Below, piece by piece: positions 18,150 to 26,601 of a stretch of DNA of 64,000 bases. Positions within the stretch are counted from its first letter, which is position 1, and the number at the start of each line of letters is the position of its first letter. The position numbers and the translations under genes were made by a program. Under the pieces are notes generated by a model. That model had not been told where the DNA came from, searched no databases, and saw only the letters and a list, made by a program, of their open reading frames with translations. Origin of the DNA: Flavihumibacter rivuli (GTDB lineage: Bacteria; Bacteroidota; Bacteroidia; Chitinophagales; Chitinophagaceae); the NCBI RefSeq assembly GCF_018595685.2, contig NZ_CP092334.1:4182001-4246000 (forward strand), given 5' to 3'.

Positions 18150-18241
18150 TGCTGTTATTGGAGCCATCGTTAACACTTTTAAAGAGAAGGTTTGGCCAAA
18201 TTTGGATGGTTAAATTATTGGTCAAACTAAATTCTTAAGAA

Positions 18242-18433
18242 ATGAAAAAGTCAGTTTTTATCGGCCTGTTCAGCTTACTCACCACAGGTGTATTGATGGC
18301 GCAAACAAATCCGTCTGCCACTGAAAAAACAGGGCAAAAGAAAGAAAAGCACCAAATGGCAAAAAATTCTTCCGAAGGTGCAAAGAAGTCGCATGTTCAT
18401 CATGCGAAGCAGCATGCTCCCTCCCGGAAGTGA
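18242..18433 (+). CDS. small secreted His/Lys-rich protein
   Basis: A 63-residue protein with a signal peptide (residues 1-21, ending LMAQ) and a short, very basic, disordered mature part with five histidines, four of them in SHVHHAKQH near the C-terminus. No cysteines are present. A strong terminator follows immediately. It is divergent from the kinase-regulator-metal efflux operon, so a periplasmic metal-binding or metal-buffering role is possible, but this is inference from position and composition. The clean signal peptide, ATG after a purine-rich leader, and own terminator support a real gene despite the size. Confidence 0.72.
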   Translation: MKKSVFIGLFSLLTTGVLMAQTNPSATEKTGQKKEKHQMAKNSSEGAKKSHVHHAKQHAPSRK

Positions 18434-18455
18434 TAGAGGGTTCTTATGGTTTAGT

Positions 18456-18483
18456 CGCCGCTTTTCCAAGCGGCGTTTTTTTT
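18456..18483 (+). terminator. intrinsic terminator after the small His-rich gene
   Basis: A perfect 8-bp stem CGCCGCTT/AAGCGGCG with a TTCC loop is followed by eight T residues. It overlaps the last bases of the convergent dnaX gene. Confidence 0.92.
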
Positions 18484-20341
18484 AATAATCCAATTCCAGT
18501 TTAAGCCTGTCCTTCAGCTCCTTTACAAGCGGGTATTGTTCAATGATGGCCTGGAACCTTTCTTTTGAATTCAGTGGCCTTTCCGTGGTCAATTCAAAAT
18601 CCTCCCTTGCTTCAATGACCACCTGGTAAGTCAATGCCCTGTTATGGAACCTGTTTTGCAGGTACTCAGAGAGTTCTATCCTTTGTCCGTCAATGAATTT
18701 CTGCTGCAGGTTATTCGGCGTTACCACCTGGAAACTGTTGGCATCATTGATCCTCAGTTCGGCCAGTTCAAAGCTTGGTACAGCAGGATTTTTGGCTGCT
18801 TTCAGGATGTCGGTGAATTCGATCCATGCTTTGCGAAGCAGCTCGTCGGTCAATTCGATCTTTGGTATGCTGCCGCTATTGGCTGTTGCCGCGCTTACAT
18901 TCTGCCTGATCTTGTCCAGTGACCCCAGTTTACCAGCTTTAGGTGCAGGGTTGTTAACCTGGGATGGCTGGGGTTGTGGAGGTAAGGTTGGGGCACTTGC
19001 CTGCGGAGCCGGAATGGGTTGTTGAACAGGTTGGGTCTTTACGGCCGCTTGTTCCATGATCTTCCTGGCAACCGGCTCCTCTATGATGAGTTTGGCGCCG
19101 TTCTCCCTGGTTGTGACACCTGGTTGTTGTTGTGACGGTCTTCCCTGTTCCGCTGAAGGATTGGCAATAACGGGTTGGAGTAGCCGAAAATTAAGCGGCC
19201 GTACTTCCATCAGTTTTTTTTTACCACTTTCCCCGGTAAGCTCAATGGCTTGCTGGAGATAGCAAAGTTTGATCAATGCCAGTTCTACCTGTAAACGCTT
19301 ATTTCTTGCACCCTTATAATGCATCTCAGCTTCGGTCACCAGGTTTAGGGCACTGACCAGGTAGGCAGGACTTACCCTCGCGCCCATTTCAAGATACCTG
19401 GGACGGAATGTCTCTACCACTTCCATCAAGGCAGCCACCTTGGGATCCTTGCTTACGAGCAGGTTGCGGAGGAATTCCGCAAAGCCATTAAGGACCATAT
19501 CACCCTCAAAGCCCTTACGGTTGATGTCATCATACAATAGCATGGCCCCGCTAAGGTCCTGGTTCAGCATGCATTCCATCAACTTGAAGTAGTAATCTGC
19601 ATCAAGTATATTGAGGTGTTCTAGGGTGTTCCGATAGGACAATTCGCCATTGGTGAAACTTACGATCTTATCCATGATGCTCAGGGCATCACGCATACAG
19701 CCTTCGCTTTTTTGGGCGATCAGGTGGAGTGCGGCCTGCTCGGCTTTGATCTCTTCTTTCTCACAGATCTCCTGTAGATGTTCAACAGTATCATTGGTGG
19801 TGATCCGCTTGAAATCGAAGATCTGGCAACGGGACAGGATGGTCGGGAGGATCTTGTGCTTTTCCGTGGTTGCCAGGATAAATATGGCGTAGGGTGGTGG
19901 CTCTTCCAGGGTTTTCAGGAAGGCATTAAAGGCACTTGCGCTGAGCATGTGCACCTCATCCACGATATACACTTTATATTTCCCGGCCTGGGGGGCAAAC
20001 CTTACCTGCTCTACCAGTGAGCGGATATCATCCACCGAGTTATTACTGGCGGCATCCAGTTCATGGATGTTGAGGGATGTGCCATCATTGAAGGAAGTAC
20101 AGGAATGGCACTGGTTACAGGCTTCGCCGTCTGCAGTTGGATGTTCACAGTTAATGGTCTTAGCCAGGATACGGGCACAGGTAGTCTTGCCCACCCCCCT
20201 TGGTCCGCAAAACAAGAAGGCATGCGCCAATTGCTGGTTGCGGATCGCATTCTTTAAGGTGGTGGTAATATGTGCCTGTCCAACAACAGTAGAAAAATTC
20301 TGGGGTCGGTATTTCCTTGCCGAAACGATGAACTGTTCCAT
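18482..20341 (-). CDS. dnaX: DNA polymerase III subunit gamma/tau
   Basis: A 619-residue clamp-loader ATPase. The N-terminal AAA+ module has Walker A GPRGVGKTTCARILA, a four-Cys zinc module (CEHPTADGEACNQCHSC), Walker B VYIVDEVHMLS, and the sensor 1 / arginine-finger region TTEKHKILPTILSRCQ. Domain III ends near residue 370. The C-terminal tau part holds a Pro/Gln-rich linker (about 390-480) and a domain with IELTDELLRKAWIEFTDILK that binds other replisome parts. I see no A-rich slippery frameshift site like that of E. coli dnaX, so a separate gamma form is not predicted. It is monocistronic. Confidence 0.96.
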   Translation of the reverse strand: MEQFIVSARKYRPQNFSTVVGQAHITTTLKNAIRNQQLAHAFLFCGPRGVGKTTCARILAKTINCEHPTADGEACNQCHSCTSFNDGTSLNIHELDAASNNSVDDIRSLVEQVRFAPQAGKYKVYIVDEVHMLSASAFNAFLKTLEEPPPYAIFILATTEKHKILPTILSRCQIFDFKRITTNDTVEHLQEICEKEEIKAEQAALHLIAQKSEGCMRDALSIMDKIVSFTNGELSYRNTLEHLNILDADYYFKLMECMLNQDLSGAMLLYDDINRKGFEGDMVLNGFAEFLRNLLVSKDPKVAALMEVVETFRPRYLEMGARVSPAYLVSALNLVTEAEMHYKGARNKRLQVELALIKLCYLQQAIELTGESGKKKLMEVRPLNFRLLQPVIANPSAEQGRPSQQQPGVTTRENGAKLIIEEPVARKIMEQAAVKTQPVQQPIPAPQASAPTLPPQPQPSQVNNPAPKAGKLGSLDKIRQNVSAATANSGSIPKIELTDELLRKAWIEFTDILKAAKNPAVPSFELAELRINDANSFQVVTPNNLQQKFIDGQRIELSEYLQNRFHNRALTYQVVIEAREDFELTTERPLNSKERFQAIIEQYPLVKELKDRLKLELDY

Positions 20342-20451
20342 AGGCGGCTAAGTTAGCCAAAGAATTGCCATCTTCAATTGTCAATTCCCCGCTAATTGAT
20401 TCGTTGCTTTTTTAATGTATTACTACCTGGGGTTCCTTTTGTTGAAGTGAC

Positions 20452-21615
20452 TCATAGATAGGGGTGGCGCTTGAATGCCTTTTCCCTGTCGAACAGGTAC
20501 CGGTAGGTGGTCAACTCCCTGCTTCTGATCGGGGTAAGGGCTTCAGCCACAGCGATCATCTTGGGATTGAAATCACCGATCCACTGCATCTCATATTCGG
20601 AATAGTGGAGTTTGTGCTGGATGATTTTGGCGGCTTCGACGATCAGGTAGCTATCCACCCCCCTTCCCTGGTATTCCGGGATCACCCCAAAGACCAGCCC
20701 GGTAAACCTTGGGTTGCGCTTGGTCGCTTTTAGCCAGAGGAACCTTAGTTTTTGCCACCAGCCAAATTTGCCATTCAGGTATTTGAACCACTGGTTAAGG
20801 TCAGGAAGATTGATGAAAATGCCGATTGCCTCCTCTTTGTAATAGGCAAACCAAACGATCTTTTCATCCATAACAGGTTTCATGGCCCTGAACAGCTTGC
20901 GGCATTGCTCAGGGCTGAGTTGTTTATTGCCTGCATGCCCTGCCCATGCCTTGTTGTAAACAGTGCAGAAATCCAGGGCATATTTATCCAGCTGTTTTAT
21001 GTCAATATGCCTGGCTGAAAATCCGGGATCTTTTTCAATTTCCCTATGGCGCGAAAAGAACTTAGGGTGCAGTGTTTCTTTTGGGTGCATACCAAAGCAG
21101 ATCTGGTTGAAAAATGCCTTGAACCCATAGGTTTCGAACAACTGCTGGTAGTAGGGAGGATTGTAGTTCATGCAGTAGAGTGGTGACTGGAACCCTTTCA
21201 CCACCAGTCCCCACCATTTATCCCTTTCCCCAAAATTGATCGGCCCGTCCATGGCTTCCATGCCTTCCTGTTTGAGCCAGTTTTTTGCCGTGTCGAAAAG
21301 GAGGTTTGCTGCGGCCTGGTCGTTAATGCATTCAAAAAAGCCGACCCCCCCGGTGGGTTGTTCGTCGCCCTTGTTGCGGTATTGTTTATTTACAAATGCG
21401 GCAATTCGCCCGATCCCATTTCCATTCTCATCAAGCATAACCCAACGGTTAATTTTCCCATGCCGGAATGCCTTGTTTTTTTCCGGGGTAAAAACCTCTT
21501 CGATATCCTTATCAAGTGGACGGATCCACTGCGGTATGCCCCTGTAAATGGCCAGGGGGATCTCTAGAAAGATACGGGCCAGCTCCTTATTGTTGACTTC
21601 TACAATTCTCTTCAT
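20452..21615 (-). CDS. GNAT-fold protein of unknown substrate (paralogue 1)
   Basis: A 387-residue cytoplasmic protein, closely similar along its length to the gene at 22874-24046. A GNAT-like acetyl-CoA signature FGVIPEYQGRGVDSYLIVEA occurs near residue 310, and conserved blocks are RNKGDEQPTGGVGFFECIND, MDGPINFGERDKWWGLVV and MNYNPPYYQQLFE. The size suggests two GNAT-type lobes as in Fem/NMT-like enzymes. In the motif the last glycine position is D. The substrate is unknown. It is divergent from the desaturase gene, so the two share a 150-bp promoter region. Confidence 0.78.
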   Translation of the reverse strand: MKRIVEVNNKELARIFLEIPLAIYRGIPQWIRPLDKDIEEVFTPEKNKAFRHGKINRWVMLDENGNGIGRIAAFVNKQYRNKGDEQPTGGVGFFECINDQAAANLLFDTAKNWLKQEGMEAMDGPINFGERDKWWGLVVKGFQSPLYCMNYNPPYYQQLFETYGFKAFFNQICFGMHPKETLHPKFFSRHREIEKDPGFSARHIDIKQLDKYALDFCTVYNKAWAGHAGNKQLSPEQCRKLFRAMKPVMDEKIVWFAYYKEEAIGIFINLPDLNQWFKYLNGKFGWWQKLRFLWLKATKRNPRFTGLVFGVIPEYQGRGVDSYLIVEAAKIIQHKLHYSEYEMQWIGDFNPKMIAVAEALTPIRSRELTTYRYLFDREKAFKRHPYL

Positions 21616-21763
21616 GGGTAGTCCTTGATGGGGCTCAAAAATAATGGATTAGTACCAGCAAATATTCGAAACGGGCCTCGCTTTGATGCTTTCACTTTGT
21701 AAATTTGTTTAATGGGTTAATTCCGGAATGAATGACAATTGTCGAAAACCTTATTCAGTCATC

Positions 21764-22861
21764 ATGCAGGTCCAAAAACCTACTTATCAGCAGAATACCG
21801 GGCAGAAGAAGGATTACCTGGAATTGAAGCGCCTGGTGGAGGAGCGGATGCAGTACATCCATCCTGCAAGGATCCATTGGGCACGGACCAGGTCGATTAT
21901 TTTCCCTTTGCTCTATTTGGGTCTTTGGGGACTGGCAGTGAGTGGTTGGTTTTCCACTGCCTTCCTTTATACAGCCTATTTCCTTATGGGCATACTGATC
22001 GTGCTGATCTTCCTGAACCTGGTGCACGAAGCTGTTCATGGCTCACTGTATGGCAATAAGTCCAGGGAAGGGCTGGTATTGTTGTTATTCGACCTGCTGG
22101 GTGCCAATAGTTATATCTGGAAGAAAAGGCATATCCTGATGCACCACAATTTCCCCAATGTTGATGGATGGGATACGGATATCGAGCAATCTGCTTTTTT
22201 CAACGTGGCAGGTAAAGCTGGTAAGAACTTTTTTACGAGGAACCAGCATTGGCTGATGTTCTTCCTGTATCCACTTTATTTGCCCAATTGGCTGCTGGTA
22301 AGGGATTTCAAGGATTTTTTTGATGCTGGCCGGACCATCAGGAAAATGGTTCGTATCCCCTTGGTGGAATATTTTAAGTTGTTCTTTTTCAAGACAGTGT
22401 TTATTACCTATGTACTGGTGTTGCCTGTTTGGCTGGGAGGGTACACCCTGGGACAGGCCTTTTGTGCTTTTCTGGTTCTCCTGTTTACTGCGAGTGTTTT
22501 TGCGCTGCTGGTCTTGCTGACCCCACATGCCAATATCCACAATTCATTTCCGGTGCCGGAGGCCGATCGTAAAATGCCTTCTTCATGGATGGTACACCAG
22601 TTTTTGACCACCAATGATATCCGCTTGGACAACCCCCTTGCCAGACTGGTGTTAGGGAATTTCAATTACCACCTCGCCCACCACCTTTTTCCGAATATCC
22701 ATCATGTTTATATGCCGGAAGTAACAGGAGTGATCAGGGAATTTGCTGCCACACACTGGTACCCCTATCGTGCTTATGGCTTGTTGGAATCACTTAGGAA
22801 TCATTACCTGCTGTTGAAGCAACATGCGCTTGAAATGGATATCCTGGAAGAGGATATGTGA
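21764..22861 (+). CDS. membrane fatty acid desaturase
   Basis: About 365 residues, with the three histidine clusters of membrane di-iron desaturases: HEAVHGS (HxxxH), HILMHHNFPN (HxxxHH) and HLAHHLFPNIHH (HxxHH). An additional HANIHN follows the membrane segment of the second half. Four to five hydrophobic helices separate the boxes in the usual order. The enzyme inserts a double bond in acyl chains of membrane lipids, but acyl length and position cannot be told. I favour ATG 21764 (MQVQKPTYQQ), while ATG 21728 would add 12 residues. It lies between two divergent/convergent paralogous GNAT-fold genes. Confidence 0.9.
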   Translation: MQVQKPTYQQNTGQKKDYLELKRLVEERMQYIHPARIHWARTRSIIFPLLYLGLWGLAVSGWFSTAFLYTAYFLMGILIVLIFLNLVHEAVHGSLYGNKSREGLVLLLFDLLGANSYIWKKRHILMHHNFPNVDGWDTDIEQSAFFNVAGKAGKNFFTRNQHWLMFFLYPLYLPNWLLVRDFKDFFDAGRTIRKMVRIPLVEYFKLFFFKTVFITYVLVLPVWLGGYTLGQAFCAFLVLLFTASVFALLVLLTPHANIHNSFPVPEADRKMPSSWMVHQFLTTNDIRLDNPLARLVLGNFNYHLAHHLFPNIHHVYMPEVTGVIREFAATHWYPYRAYGLLESLRNHYLLLKQHALEMDILEEDM

Positions 22862-22873
22862 GCCATCGGGCTA

Positions 22874-24046
22874 CTAGTCGATAAAGGGGTGACGCTTAAA
22901 GGGCCTGGAACGATCGAATAAGTACCTGAAAGTTGCCAGCCGCCTGCTTTCTGTCGCGCCCAGGTTGCGGGAAATATTCAGCATCTTGATATTGAAGTCA
23001 CCCTGCCAAAGCAGTTCGAGTTCCTTGTACCTGCCCCTTTCCTTTATCACCTTTTCCGCTTCTACTATCATGTAGTAATCGATACCAGTGCCCTGGAAAG
23101 CCGGAATGATCCCGTAGATGATCCCAATAAAGCGATTGCATTCCCCTTTGTTTTGGTAATACAGGAACCGAAGCTTGTTCCAGAGGTTCATCTTGCCGTT
23201 AAAATGCCTGAAGATCTGGTTCAGGTCCGGGATATTGATCCACATGGCAACGGGCTCGTCATTATGGTAGGTAAACCAGGCAAGCGATTCATCCATGATG
23301 GGTTTCATGGAACGGAAGAGCTTGATGGCCTGTTGTTCGCTCATCTCCTTGTTGCCTTCATGCTTGGCCCAGGCCTGGTTGTAAACCTTGGAAAAGTCAA
23401 TGGCATATTTTTCCAGGTTGTTTCGTTTGACCATCTGCACCCTGAGTGCGGGATTGGCTGCATGGAGGTCATGGGCATCGTAGAATTTCCTTTGCAGTTG
23501 TGCATTTTCGCTTGAAACGGGCAGGGACCAACAGATCTGGTAATAGAAGGGCTGGAACCCATAGTTTTCGAAAAGTGTTTTATAGTAGGGAGGATTATAA
23601 TTCATGCCATAGGGAGGAGGTTGGAATCCTTCCACCAAAAGGCCCCAGAATTTATCCCTTTCCCCGAAGTTGATGGGTCCATCCATGGCTTCCATTCCCC
23701 GTTCTGCCAGCCAGTTTTTTGCAGTATCGAACAATAGGTTGGCAGCTTCCTGGTCATTGATGCAGTCGAAGAAACCCATACCCCCGGTTGGTTGTTCATC
23801 CCCTTTGTTCCTGTATTTCTTGTTGACAAATGCCGCAATCCTGCCGATGAGCTTTCCTTTCCCATCTTCCAAAAGCCAACGTTGGCATTCGCCGTGCCTG
23901 AAATTTTTATTTGCATTCTGGTCAAAAACCTTTTCGACGTCCTGGTCCAGGGGACGTATAAAATTGGGGTTTTGACGGTTCAACTCAACATGAGCTTCCA
24001 GGAACGATCTGGCGGTAGATAGGTTTATTACAGGAATGATGCGCAT
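22874..24046 (-). CDS. GNAT-fold protein of unknown substrate (paralogue 2)
   Basis: A 390-residue paralogue of the protein at 20452-21615. It shares FVNKKYRNKGDEQPTGG, MDGPINFGERDKFWGLLVEG, MNYNPPYYKTLFE and the GNAT-like segment IIPAFQGTGIDYYMIVEAEK. The ATG at 24046 (MRIIPVINLSTARSFLE) aligns with the start of the paralogue, whereas a TTG at 24079 only adds 11 unrelated residues. Its 3' end faces the 3' end of the desaturase, 12 bp away. Function is unknown, and placement beside a lipid-modifying enzyme hints at acyl or lipid metabolism without proving it. Confidence 0.78.
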   Translation of the reverse strand: MRIIPVINLSTARSFLEAHVELNRQNPNFIRPLDQDVEKVFDQNANKNFRHGECQRWLLEDGKGKLIGRIAAFVNKKYRNKGDEQPTGGMGFFDCINDQEAANLLFDTAKNWLAERGMEAMDGPINFGERDKFWGLLVEGFQPPPYGMNYNPPYYKTLFENYGFQPFYYQICWSLPVSSENAQLQRKFYDAHDLHAANPALRVQMVKRNNLEKYAIDFSKVYNQAWAKHEGNKEMSEQQAIKLFRSMKPIMDESLAWFTYHNDEPVAMWINIPDLNQIFRHFNGKMNLWNKLRFLYYQNKGECNRFIGIIYGIIPAFQGTGIDYYMIVEAEKVIKERGRYKELELLWQGDFNIKMLNISRNLGATESRRLATFRYLFDRSRPFKRHPFID

Positions 24047-24289
24047 TTTGGTTGTTTTAGAGCGAAAGACCGGGTGCAAGTTAGATAGATGTCTTGAATT
24101 ATAGCTTTCTGGCAGTAGCAGGCGCTCGTCATTTGTGGACCCGGATATCGGTGAAGGTTAAAAAATGGGAAAGCCATCATTTAACGGCTTAATGCCTGTG
24201 AAATAGCAATTAGAAGGGTAATGGCTTTATTATTGTAAAAACTTAAGTGTAAATTTATTATAATGAGTTGATCCTTAAAATACCAATGC

Positions 24290-24538
24290 ATGACAAACAA
24301 TCAAAAGTTCCTTGTTGGATTACTGCTTGGTGCAGCAGCCGGTGCGGCCCTTGGAATCTTGCTTACCAGTGACAAGGGAAAGGAAATCATCGACGACCTG
24401 AAATCTGCAGCAGGGAAAGCCGGGGAAGATGCCAAGGATGTCCTTTCAAAATTTGGGGCTGAAATGGAAGATGCCGTAGAGAAGGGAAAGGAATGGGCGC
24501 AGGATTTTGAGGATAAGGCTAAAAAATTTACCGGTTAA
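24290..24538 (+). CDS. YtxH domain-containing small protein
   Basis: An 82-residue protein with an N-terminal Gly/Ala-rich hydrophobic segment (FLVGLLLGAAAGAALGILLTS) followed by an amphipathic charged helix (KGKEIIDDLKSAAGKAGEDA), the YtxH pattern. It is probably anchored in the membrane with the helix in the cytoplasm. Genes of this kind are often in stress-induced sets, but the function is unknown. It is the first of three tightly packed genes: 3 bp to the next, which itself overlaps the third by 35-50 bp. Confidence 0.85.
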   Translation: MTNNQKFLVGLLLGAAAGAALGILLTSDKGKEIIDDLKSAAGKAGEDAKDVLSKFGAEMEDAVEKGKEWAQDFEDKAKKFTG

Positions 24539-24541
24539 GTT

Positions 24542-24928
24542 ATGGAAAACGAACAGCAGGACTACTTTTCATCCCTGGAGGGTAAGTTTGGCGAATACCT
24601 CCAGAACAGGTTGCTATTGATGAAGATGCAGGCTGCGGAAAAGTCATCGCGGCTGGCGGGTATACTGGTGGCTTTACTGGTTTTGCTCCTGGTAGGGTTC
24701 TTTGTCCTGATTTTTATCAGCATCATGGCAGGGTACCTCTTTGCAGAACTTACCGGCAGCTTATTCTACGGCTTTGGTATCATTACCGCTATCTATATCC
24801 TGTTATTTATTCTGGTACTGGTTTTCAGGAAAAAATACATTGAGCCACTTGTGACCAATACCGTCATCAGGGTGCTGTTTGAAAAAGATGAAGATGAGGA
24901 AACACAAAATAACGAACAGGCAGGGTGA
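24542..24928 (+). CDS. phage-holin-family-III-like membrane protein
   Basis: A 128-residue protein with two hydrophobic helices (about 38-65, LAGILVALLVLLLVGFFVLI, and about 72-100, FYGFGIITAIYILLFILVLV) between a charged N-terminal helix (YLQNRLLLMKMQAAEKSS) and a polar tail. This matches the putative Actinobacteriophage-holin superfamily III / DUF1469-like architecture, which is usual in cellular, non-phage contexts. There are no phage genes nearby, so a lytic role is unlikely. It is co-transcribed with the YtxH gene. Confidence 0.8.
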   Translation: MENEQQDYFSSLEGKFGEYLQNRLLLMKMQAAEKSSRLAGILVALLVLLLVGFFVLIFISIMAGYLFAELTGSLFYGFGIITAIYILLFILVLVFRKKYIEPLVTNTVIRVLFEKDEDEETQNNEQAG

Positions 24929-25265
24929 GCCATTCCAGATCAATACCCTTGCAGATTTGCAGGAAGAGCAAAGACGACTCAAGGCAGAGATCGGTTTGCA
25001 GGAAAGCGAGTTGAGGGGTATGGCCAGGGCCTTGCCCAGGGAGTCATTGAAGGCCGGTATCGGTAATTTACTTCCCTCGATGATTTCCGGGAAGTATGCT
25101 GGTGCAGCACTTGGTCTGGGAAGTGTTTTGTTTAGCCTGCTCTTGAAGAAAAAGATCCCGGAATCCGGGGCAAAACAATTGACAGCCTCCTTAAAACAGG
25201 CAGGTTTATTGACCCTGGCCCAATTGGCCTTCCGGTATTTCATGAAGAAGGGTGCCAAAAATTAA
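24894..25265 (+). CDS. small protein of unknown function, third gene of the YtxH set
   Basis: About 123 residues. The start is uncertain: ATGs at 24879, 24888 and 24894 are all in frame and all overlap the preceding gene. An N-terminal charged coiled-coil helix (LADLQEEQRRLKAEIGLQES) precedes a Gly/Ala segment (MISGKYAGAALGLGSVLFSLLL) that may be a weak membrane helix, then a second hydrophobic stretch (TLAQLAFRYFMKKG). The overlap suggests translational coupling with the holin-like protein, so the three products may work together at the envelope. Confidence 0.7.
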   Translation: MRKHKITNRQGEPFQINTLADLQEEQRRLKAEIGLQESELRGMARALPRESLKAGIGNLLPSMISGKYAGAALGLGSVLFSLLLKKKIPESGAKQLTASLKQAGLLTLAQLAFRYFMKKGAKN

Positions 25266-25408
25266 GGGGATACATTTTATCATATTCCTTCCGTTGGTTA
25301 GATGATCAGGTTTCAAAACCTGCTTTAATATATTCTCCAATATTCCAGTAAAGTCCACTTGGTCTATTCCCTCTGTATTAACTGTGCAATCAAAGCAAAA
25401 CGATCAAC

Positions 25409-26566
25409 ATGACATTTCACGCAAAAAGATGCTGGGCACTTGTTCCAGTTTTGTTATTTATGGTCTTGCCATCCTGCAAGGATAAGTCCGAAGAGAAGGC
25501 AGTCGTTATCCCGGAAGTGAATGTAGTTACTGCAGGCCAGAGGGATATCCCGGTTTATTCAGAATATGTAGGCCAGACCTTAGGGGAAACCGATGTGGAG
25601 ATCAGGTCAAGGGTGGAAGGCTGGATAACCGGCATTCATTTCAAGGAAGGTTCAGTAGTTAAAAAGGGGCAGTTGTTGTATACGGTGGATGACCTGCCAA
25701 TCAGGACCAGGATCGATGCTGCCGCTGGTCAGGTAGGTCGTGCCAGGACGCTTTTGGCGAAGTCAAAGGCAGATCTTGACAGGGTACGGCCATTGACAGA
25801 AATGAATGCTTTGAGTAAAAGGGATCTTGATGCGGCAGTGGCTTCTTATGAGGCAGCAAAGGAGGAGGTGCGAATAGCAGAAGCAGCCCTCAATACCGCA
25901 AATATTGAGTTGGGCTATACCAGGATCACTGCGCCTGTTTCTGGAATTATTGGCATCTCATCAGCTCAGGTGGGTGATTATGTTGGCAAGGTGCCGACTG
26001 TCAGCCAACCACTCACTACCATTTCTTCAACTGGTAATGTAAGGGTAAGGTTCCCAATTGCCGAGGCTGAGCTTTTGCGGTTTGCAAGTCTCCAAAAGAG
26101 TGGTGATGGGGTATTGAATAAGGACCTCCCGGTTCGGCTTATCCTGAGTGATGGCAATACATTTTCGCAAACAGGTAAGCTTGACCTGGCCAATAGGGAA
26201 GTTGACGCGCAAACAGGGTCGATCCTGATCCAGGCGGTATTTCCCAACTCAATGGGTGTGCTTCGTCCGGGTCAGTATGTTAAGGTCAGGTTCAAGACGG
26301 AGGAACATAAGGCCGCTGTTATAGTACCGCAGCAAGCCATCAACCAACTGCAAAGTATTTACCAGGTATTCCTGGTGAATGATAGTAATAAAGTTGTGCC
26401 GAAAGTTGTGAAGGTAGGGGCAAGGGTTGGTAGCAATTGGATCATCAATGAAGGGTTGAAACAAGGCGATAGGGTAGCCATTGTTGGAAATGCCATTGTG
26501 AATCCCAAGGTGCCCATCAAGCCAATCCAAATGAAATGGGATTATGATTCAACCATTGCCAATTAG
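25409..26566 (+). CDS. efflux RND periplasmic adaptor, AcrA/MexA type (lipoprotein)
   Basis: A 385-residue membrane fusion protein. The signal peptide ends LPSC, with acylated Cys23. The order is: beta/lipoyl half (VEIRSRVEGWITGIHFKEGS, VVKKGQLLYTVDD), coiled-coil hairpin (about 100-160, GQVGRARTLLAKSKADLDRV), second lipoyl half (GYTRITAPVSGIIGISSAQV), beta-barrel (VRVRFPIAEAELLRFASLQK) and membrane-proximal domain. This layout is that of multidrug, not metal, adaptors. It is first in a three-gene efflux operon, 35 bp before the pump. Confidence 0.95.
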   Translation: MTFHAKRCWALVPVLLFMVLPSCKDKSEEKAVVIPEVNVVTAGQRDIPVYSEYVGQTLGETDVEIRSRVEGWITGIHFKEGSVVKKGQLLYTVDDLPIRTRIDAAAGQVGRARTLLAKSKADLDRVRPLTEMNALSKRDLDAAVASYEAAKEEVRIAEAALNTANIELGYTRITAPVSGIIGISSAQVGDYVGKVPTVSQPLTTISSTGNVRVRFPIAEAELLRFASLQKSGDGVLNKDLPVRLILSDGNTFSQTGKLDLANREVDAQTGSILIQAVFPNSMGVLRPGQYVKVRFKTEEHKAAVIVPQQAINQLQSIYQVFLVNDSNKVVPKVVKVGARVGSNWIINEGLKQGDRVAIVGNAIVNPKVPIKPIQMKWDYDSTIAN

Positions 26567-26601
26567 AAACAAATGTCCTTACCTAATCAACTGCGCGTAT
26601 T

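Noticed and set aside
19778..20020. Open frames antisense to dnaX
   Set aside because: Shadows of the conserved AAA+ coding region; no ribosome site or domain.
24542..24928. Prophage holin
   Set aside because: The two-TM pattern matches the holin superfamily III name, but no endolysin, structural or integrase gene is nearby and the partner genes are cellular.
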